Below, one piece after another: positions 58,728 through 64,000 of a stretch of DNA of 64,000 nucleotides. Below the pieces are notes generated by a model. The model saw only the letters and a list, made by a program, of their open reading frames with translations. It was not told where the DNA came from and searched no databases. The stretch is from Pristionchus mayeri (lineage: Eukaryota; Nematoda; Chromadorea; Rhabditida; Neodiplogasteridae). The stretch spans positions 13,144,001 through 13,208,000 of the forward strand of contig BTRK01000001.1 in NCBI GenBank assembly GCA_036245805.1, given 5' to 3'. Every line of letters starts with the position of its first letter. Position 1 is the stretch's first letter. The position numbers were made by a program, and so were the translations under genes.

Positions 58728-59756
58728 GGCAAAGACTGCCTCCGACCGCGCGCGACGAGAAGAATCGGAGTGAATGAATGGAAAATGGAGAAGGAGAGGG
58801 AGGGAAATTGCAACAAACATGGAAAATCTCACGCATTTCATATTATGATAATTCCGACGTGCAATAATTCGAATCCGACGTGCACTTAATCGCGTAACGC
58901 TTAAAACGACATTTAGAGGGTGATGAGACAACATTCAAATTATGTATTATCAAAGAGGCATCTCAATCTTCAAGGAGGACAGAAAATGGGTCAGGTAACG
59001 ACGAGAGGAACAATTTCCGCTTCGCAATATTTATCATACATATCGAGTTCTGTGAATGACATGAATGGACGTTTATTAATCTTTAATTAAAATGCTCGTG
59101 TTTAGTGGTGTCATATGATTTGAAAGATTGCGTTTACTGGCTCAGTCATAGCACGAATTAAACAGCGCTCAATTCCGATAATGTCCCAGAATGGCTCTAC
59201 CTATGCCTACGCCTGTCTCAAGTTTCACAATATATCTGTTGTCCCTTCTCGTTGAGTAAATAGCCCGGTTACGAATAGTCATATATTGTTCGTTCCTGTC
59301 TTAGTGTAATATATGTTGTGTTCAGATACAGATCCTGGTACTTTTCTTATTTCGAACAACAACGTGAACCATACTTTGCATGTTTCTGTGCAGATCTTTG
59401 ACAATTCTCTTGTTAGAGTCCCATAATTGGTTCATGACCATCATCAATGTTTCCCTAAAATCCAAGTAGCATTTCCGCTCGCAATGTCAGACTTAGCCAC
59501 AATTAATGTAAATATTAAAACAAATAATTATCATAAGGCCGTACTTTTTTCTTTCGTAGAATTTGCAATATCAAATTTACAATCACATTACTGTTCTTCT
59601 CAAAATTTAAATAATATGTCAAATACAGGGTGGCTGATAAATATTGCGCCACTTTTCTTGTTTCTCAATCTCCATTCTCTGTAGGCACCATTGCATCAAA
59701 TTTGGTAACTATGTTGGTAAGGGACAAAAGTTATTAGCCTATAAATATTATCTGGA

Positions 59757-59778
59757 AATATTGCCCTATAAATATTGC
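59757..59778. other. 22-bp filler at the palindrome/third-unit junction
   Basis: Between the end of arm 2 (ATCTGGA at 59756) and the start of the third unit (CATCTCGTG) lies a 22-bp segment. It contains CCTATAAATATT, which repeats the CCTATAAATATT located just upstream at about 59738-59749, and AATATTGC twice. The filler looks copied from nearby sequence. Confidence 0.85.
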
Positions 59779-60044
59779 CATCTCGTGTTTCTTCTCACTC
59801 AATAAATTTTTAATCATTTGTACTGTACCTAGAAGTGGGAGGAGATAGATCATATAATGGTGTGGTCAGTAATCCAGGAAATGCTGCAGGTCACTTCATG
59901 GTACGAATCAATCGATCCGTTGTGCGGACCGAGGAAGCTCTACACGACCGTCTTCGGGGAGCTTTCGAAACCTCTCGAGGAAGCTCGGACCATGGCAGTT
60001 ACACTCGTCCTCTGTGCCGATCGAGACATTCTCGAGTGAGTTAC

Positions 60045-60154
60045 GCTAGGCTTAGGTTAGGCTTAGGCTTAGGCGTATGCTCTGAGGTTATTTAGGTTTG
60101 TTAGGCTTAGGTTTTGGTCTGAGATTTTCTTGGGATGGGGATAAGGCTTAGGCT
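60045..60154 (+). repeat. Interstitial telomere-type repeat, third copy
   Basis: Same TTAGGC-type tract as at 39988-40097. Confidence 0.85.
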
Positions 60155-60384
60155 CAAAATACTTGTCCTCATTATACATGATGTGAATTAAAATCTGATA
60201 AATGAAACTACGATCTCTTAATTATACACAGCCTCTCGACCGATTGCGTTTCGAGACAGTTTCCATTTTTTTTTAAAACTGTAATCAGTTCTTGCTTTCT
60301 CCATTAGACGGCGAATTCACCATGCATTTCGGCAATAAAATATGAATATTGCTTGCAAATGTCCTTTCAATGTCGATTTATGGT

Positions 60385-60637
60385 TTAAAAGAGGAGTAAC
60401 CTCAAAATTCAATTGTTGAAGCTATCCTATGCACTGCCAAGAGCGCCCCAACGATAAGAAGCTCCGAGATTTTCACATTGATATCTCCATTCCGAACAGA
60501 GTTATAGCGAGCTGGCTGGGAGCCAGATCAGGGACAGCTCAGGGAAGGCGGCTAGATAGCACGCGACTTGAAGAGAGTGCGTCCCTATGTGAAACATATT
60601 CCAACCGGGCACGCGTTTGCATTTACTCCTCCTTTAT
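60385..60637. mobile_element. TTAA-type MITE, family M1, third-unit copy
   Basis: Identical to 40328-40580. Confidence 0.85.
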
Positions 60638-62390
60638 TGCACGATTCATTTCAGGATGGCGGGTTACACAGGTGACAGCGGGCTGAGCGTGGCATACGCA
60701 ATATGGTTGCGAAAGTTGTGGTTAGGAGTAATCGCACTCGACACGTACAGTGCCGAGAGCAAGAAGTGGGATGGTGTGAGTTTAGCCCTGCTTTGATATG
60801 TTTTGCTTTCGTTTATTTTAAAATTTTATAGACAAAAGCCTCTTTTTCGGAAAAAAATTATTCTTGCAAAACCAATTTGCCGACCAATCATTTATCACTT
60901 ATGTGTTCATGCGAATCATCGTGCCTCGGGCGACGAACTATTAATTATTGATTAATTATTTAATTACGAACTATTAATTATTTTACAAACGATTATTTGC
61001 TAATGTATTGAATTGCAGCCGCATAGTTGGGCTCGCTTCCTGCTGGTCAGAGTGGTGCTCGAGGCCGGAGAGGGCTGTCTCACCGTAATCAAGGTACGGA
61101 ATGATTTTTTAAAACTTACCGTTCTACCGGTCGAGCGAGCGTGTGTAATTATGAGGCAAAGTCCCGAATTACGTACACAACATGATTACATAGTACAGAA
61201 CTGATGACAAATTATGGTAAATAAGCTATATGGTAGCAGAGAAATATGAATGATGAAAAATAGAGATATTGTAGACCATTGATTCGAGAGGAAAGGACGA
61301 TTTGCTTGTAACTCTGGACAGAACCAAACTCGAGACAGTCGCTCTGCCTGCTGTGAGAAATTTCCTGAAGTTGCTGCAAGGATGCAAAGCGACTGCGAAT
61401 GTGAAAGCAGCAACCGCACTATTCGAGAAGTAAGCGAGACGCAAAATATTTAACTCTCGTTTAGAGTTCGAGAAACTATTCCGGCCCCTGTTCATTATCG
61501 TTCTATGGACAACCATTTCGGAAATAGTGGTGTTGCCCCGATTTGTCTTATTTTCTAAAAAATGATCTCGTAAAAATGGTACTACAAAGTGAAACACAGT
61601 GCTGATCACCATTGCCAAGTGCTCACGATCGTTTGATTCGCGTCATAAGGCAGCATGTTTTCGCATTAAACAACAGTTGATGCCCTTTCAGATACGCTGT
61701 CGGACCAGTTCATCTGGAGTGGCGTAATGTATCCATGAAATGTCCAATCAAATTCGGCGCGCGACTGCTGGTGCAGCCAAGCATCGCGACTGTCAATGGT
61801 GAGACGAGACTGGTGACCTATCCGAAGTCCGTTGAAGGAGCCATTCGATCAGCCGTTGCTAGGTGAGCAGTTGCAGAGAATGTTGTGCGTGTTGGATATC
61901 TACTGATTATGTACGATGCCATCTTTCATAAGGCATAAACGAACGCTGGACCAGTTTAAGAATTCCGTTTTAAAGACTTTGATTCAGATACAGCCCTGAT
62001 GTGATCGCAAATCTACACGAGGAATGGCAATTGAGACGCGGCTCATCCTAAACTGCAAATTTATTTTCCCAAGGTTACTAACTCGATGAGTACACGAGAA
62101 TAAACGCTTTCCAATGTGCACTTTTCCAAATCATGAAAAGCGAAAACGAGGAAGAGCTACTAGTAATAAAGGAAATAATCAAACGCCGCATTACATTTCA
62201 TGCATCTGAGATATGATGTTGTAAGAAGCACACATTATTTGTTGAGTCACTGAATATTTTAAGGAATATTATATTTACAAAATATAATAATTCGAATTAA
62301 ACCATCGTTAGCATACACATTTGCATCGAATAAGAACGGTTTATCGATTTTGAGATGTGAGTTGTATGTGATCTACAATTTATCTTCTTC

Positions 62391-63688
62391 TCAAATAGAA
62401 AGAAGACCCGCGGTTATCACAACTGCGACCCACGAAGTAACGAAATGGGAAGAACCTCAATTATTTAGGCAATTATTTCAAGAAAAGTTCATATCATATG
62501 ATGAATTCTAGATATAACTCAAAAGTGAGAAAATAATCAGCAAGTGTAATAATGGTATATTAATGACAATGAATGCAGATCAATCGGGCCCTTTAATGCC
62601 AATCTATAGCTATCACAGCACATTTCCAATGTAGTAAATTGATGAATGCATGGATTTGCATCATGGTTCAAGACTCACCTCGGTTTTCCTGCGTTAGAAC
62701 CGGTTTGTCGTTTCGCGGCGGAGGGTAAGGTCCGTCTAAAATGGTAACTTTGTTTATTGAACCAACAGATATACTATCTTAATGGTAATCATAAACATAA
62801 CTAACCATAGCAGCTGGCCATCTCGACGGGAACGTCTATTCCGTTGTCCACTATCAGCCGTTCGCCTTGTTGCCAGCGTGAGACTGCAACAGAATGCATG
62901 CATTAACATTTACCTAGACATGCTTAAAGTTGCCACCTTGCAAGTCAGATTCGAAGTCACCACACGGTCTCCGATATCCCAGCGATCATTCGGGCACTGC
63001 AACAAATTGCTCAATGAAATCAATGTTTGAACTCATAGCCTATTTTTGCTGTGGTCTGCCATCATTACGTTACCGTGGGTGTGCATCCATTCAATTTGTA
63101 TCGAGCGCAAGTCGCGCAGTGCTTGTGCGAAATAGTACCGCAAAAATCGCAAACTGTAAAAATTTGCTTAAAATGATACGCGATTCGATGAATTAGAGAA
63201 ACACAAATTAAATTCTGTCTACCATTTTCTAAATCTACAACATGGGACTTACATTGTCGATAGCATCCAACATGGAACGTTTGCTGTCCCAGATACTTGA
63301 TGCTCAAAGATACGAGTAGCTGATGAACTTTTGACCCAGCTCACTCTGTAGTGCTATCCTTCTTGTAAGCCCAGACTTGTCCAACGCACATCGCATCTTG
63401 CACTTTGATTCTCAACGTGTCAAGCGTAAAAACGCTGCAATTGGAATATTGAGGATATTTCTTGGGAAAAAAGTTGTATACTATGAAAAACAGTTTTCTT
63501 CTAAACAAATCGCATATTTTTTCAGCAAACACAATTTCAGTTTTCAGTTTTATTCTTAGATTGTTCCATAGGGTTCTCTCATTGGAAAATTTTTGCATCA
63601 TTTTCAGATATGTTTCAAACTTCGCTATACAGTCCATATGCATAGTGCACGTGAACCATATCTGACAATGATACAAAAAATTTCCAAT
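62391..63688 (-). CDS. 5'-truncated Cys-rich surface-protein gene, third copy
   Basis: Exact inverted copy of the arm 2 version, including the Cys-rich exon (63074-63153) and the hydrophobic C-terminus (62391-62455). Upstream is the reversed spacer with its MITE, as in arm 2, not the extra exon of arm 1. It has the same out-of-phase junctions. Confidence 0.55.
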
Positions 63689-64000
63689 AAGAGAAACATA
63701 CCATTCAATCTGTACTAGGGTTGGCAGTACGAAGTCGAATTTGTGAATTCGCAATCGCCTCCTCTAGCATAGTGCGAAATCCGAAGAGGGGGGGGGGGCG
63801 TTGCAAATTCGCAATCCGACTTCGAATTGCTAACCCCATATGGATATTGTATTGATATTGAACCAGAAATTTAAACTCTATGACGTACTATGGTTCTCCG
63901 GTACATGCAATATGCTGCACTTTACCCACAAGAATCGTTTCGACCTTAAATTTCTCAGTAGACATAAATAGATTTTGGAATATTGAGGTGTTGTTGGAAG

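Larger units (their letters stand above)
43965..59756. repeat. Palindrome arm 2 (15,792 bp)
   Basis: Reverse complement of 27845-43644. The length difference of 8 bp equals the single indel at about 35.08/52.52 kb, so no other net indel exists between the arms. Its outer end is followed by filler and a third partial unit, not by the unique sequence that precedes arm 1. Confidence 0.97.
59833..62051 (+). pseudogene. dpp3: 3' half of the DPP3-like gene (third copy)
   Basis: Exons 59833-60035, 60655-60775, 61019-61093, 61275-61429, 61692-61862 and 61988-62051 match the last six exons of the full copies. The exon with HEYFGH and everything upstream are missing, replaced by filler and the end of arm 2. 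Without the zinc-binding helix it cannot encode an active M49 peptidase. Antisense or chimeric transcription is possible but not shown. Confidence 0.88.
59779..64000. repeat. Third partial unit: inverted copy of 43666-47887, cut by window end
   Basis: Coordinates map as x + y = 107666 throughout, with no length change over 4,222 bp including the 11-C run. Equivalently it is a direct copy of 39722-43644 (offset 20057) followed by the spacer in reverse orientation. It begins inside intron 12 of the DPP3-like gene. Confidence 0.96.

Overview
The window is eukaryotic and almost certainly nematode. Spliceosomal introns have GT...AG borders, degenerate arrays of the nematode telomere unit TTAGGC occur inside an intron, an RTE-clade retrotransposon is present, and most long introns carry fold-back or MITE-type elements. 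I cannot name the species.

Region 1-27.8 kb is single copy. It opens with fold-back elements, a GT-rich minisatellite and a possible 3' terminal exon on the minus strand (1440-1583). A nine-exon plus-strand gene (5321-14146) encodes a 383-residue secreted, probably surface-anchored protein with a Thr-rich stalk. Tail to tail with it lies a 24-exon minus-strand gene (14317-25945) for an 817-residue KDM2/KDM7-type JmjC histone demethylase with an acidic linker and a Myb/SANT-like C-terminus. Both models are phase-consistent at every junction. A nearly intact RTE retrotransposon with an exact 11-bp target-site duplication sits in intron 7 of the demethylase gene.

Region 27,845-59,756 is a giant inverted duplication: two 15.8-kb arms around a 320-bp asymmetric spacer. 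I found no difference between the arms except one 8-bp net change that looks like a template switch. Each arm holds a DPP3-like (M49) metallopeptidase gene with a hydrophobic N-terminus, a 5'-truncated Cys-rich surface-protein gene convergent with it, and nested transposons. These include a Tc1/mariner-like fold-back element split by a gag-less Ty3/gypsy-like LTR element.

At 59,757-59,778 a short filler joins the palindrome to a third partial unit (59,779-64,000). It is an exact inverted copy of 43,666-47,887 and carries the spacer in reverse, so a second palindrome appears to begin before the window ends. The window therefore holds two complete-looking DPP3-like genes plus a 3' half, and three copies of the surface-protein gene.

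The most notable material is this palindrome-of-palindromes: its breakpoints, the filler, the template-switch scar, and splice-phase conflicts confined to the duplicated genes. An assembly or amplification artefact must be excluded before any biological reading.
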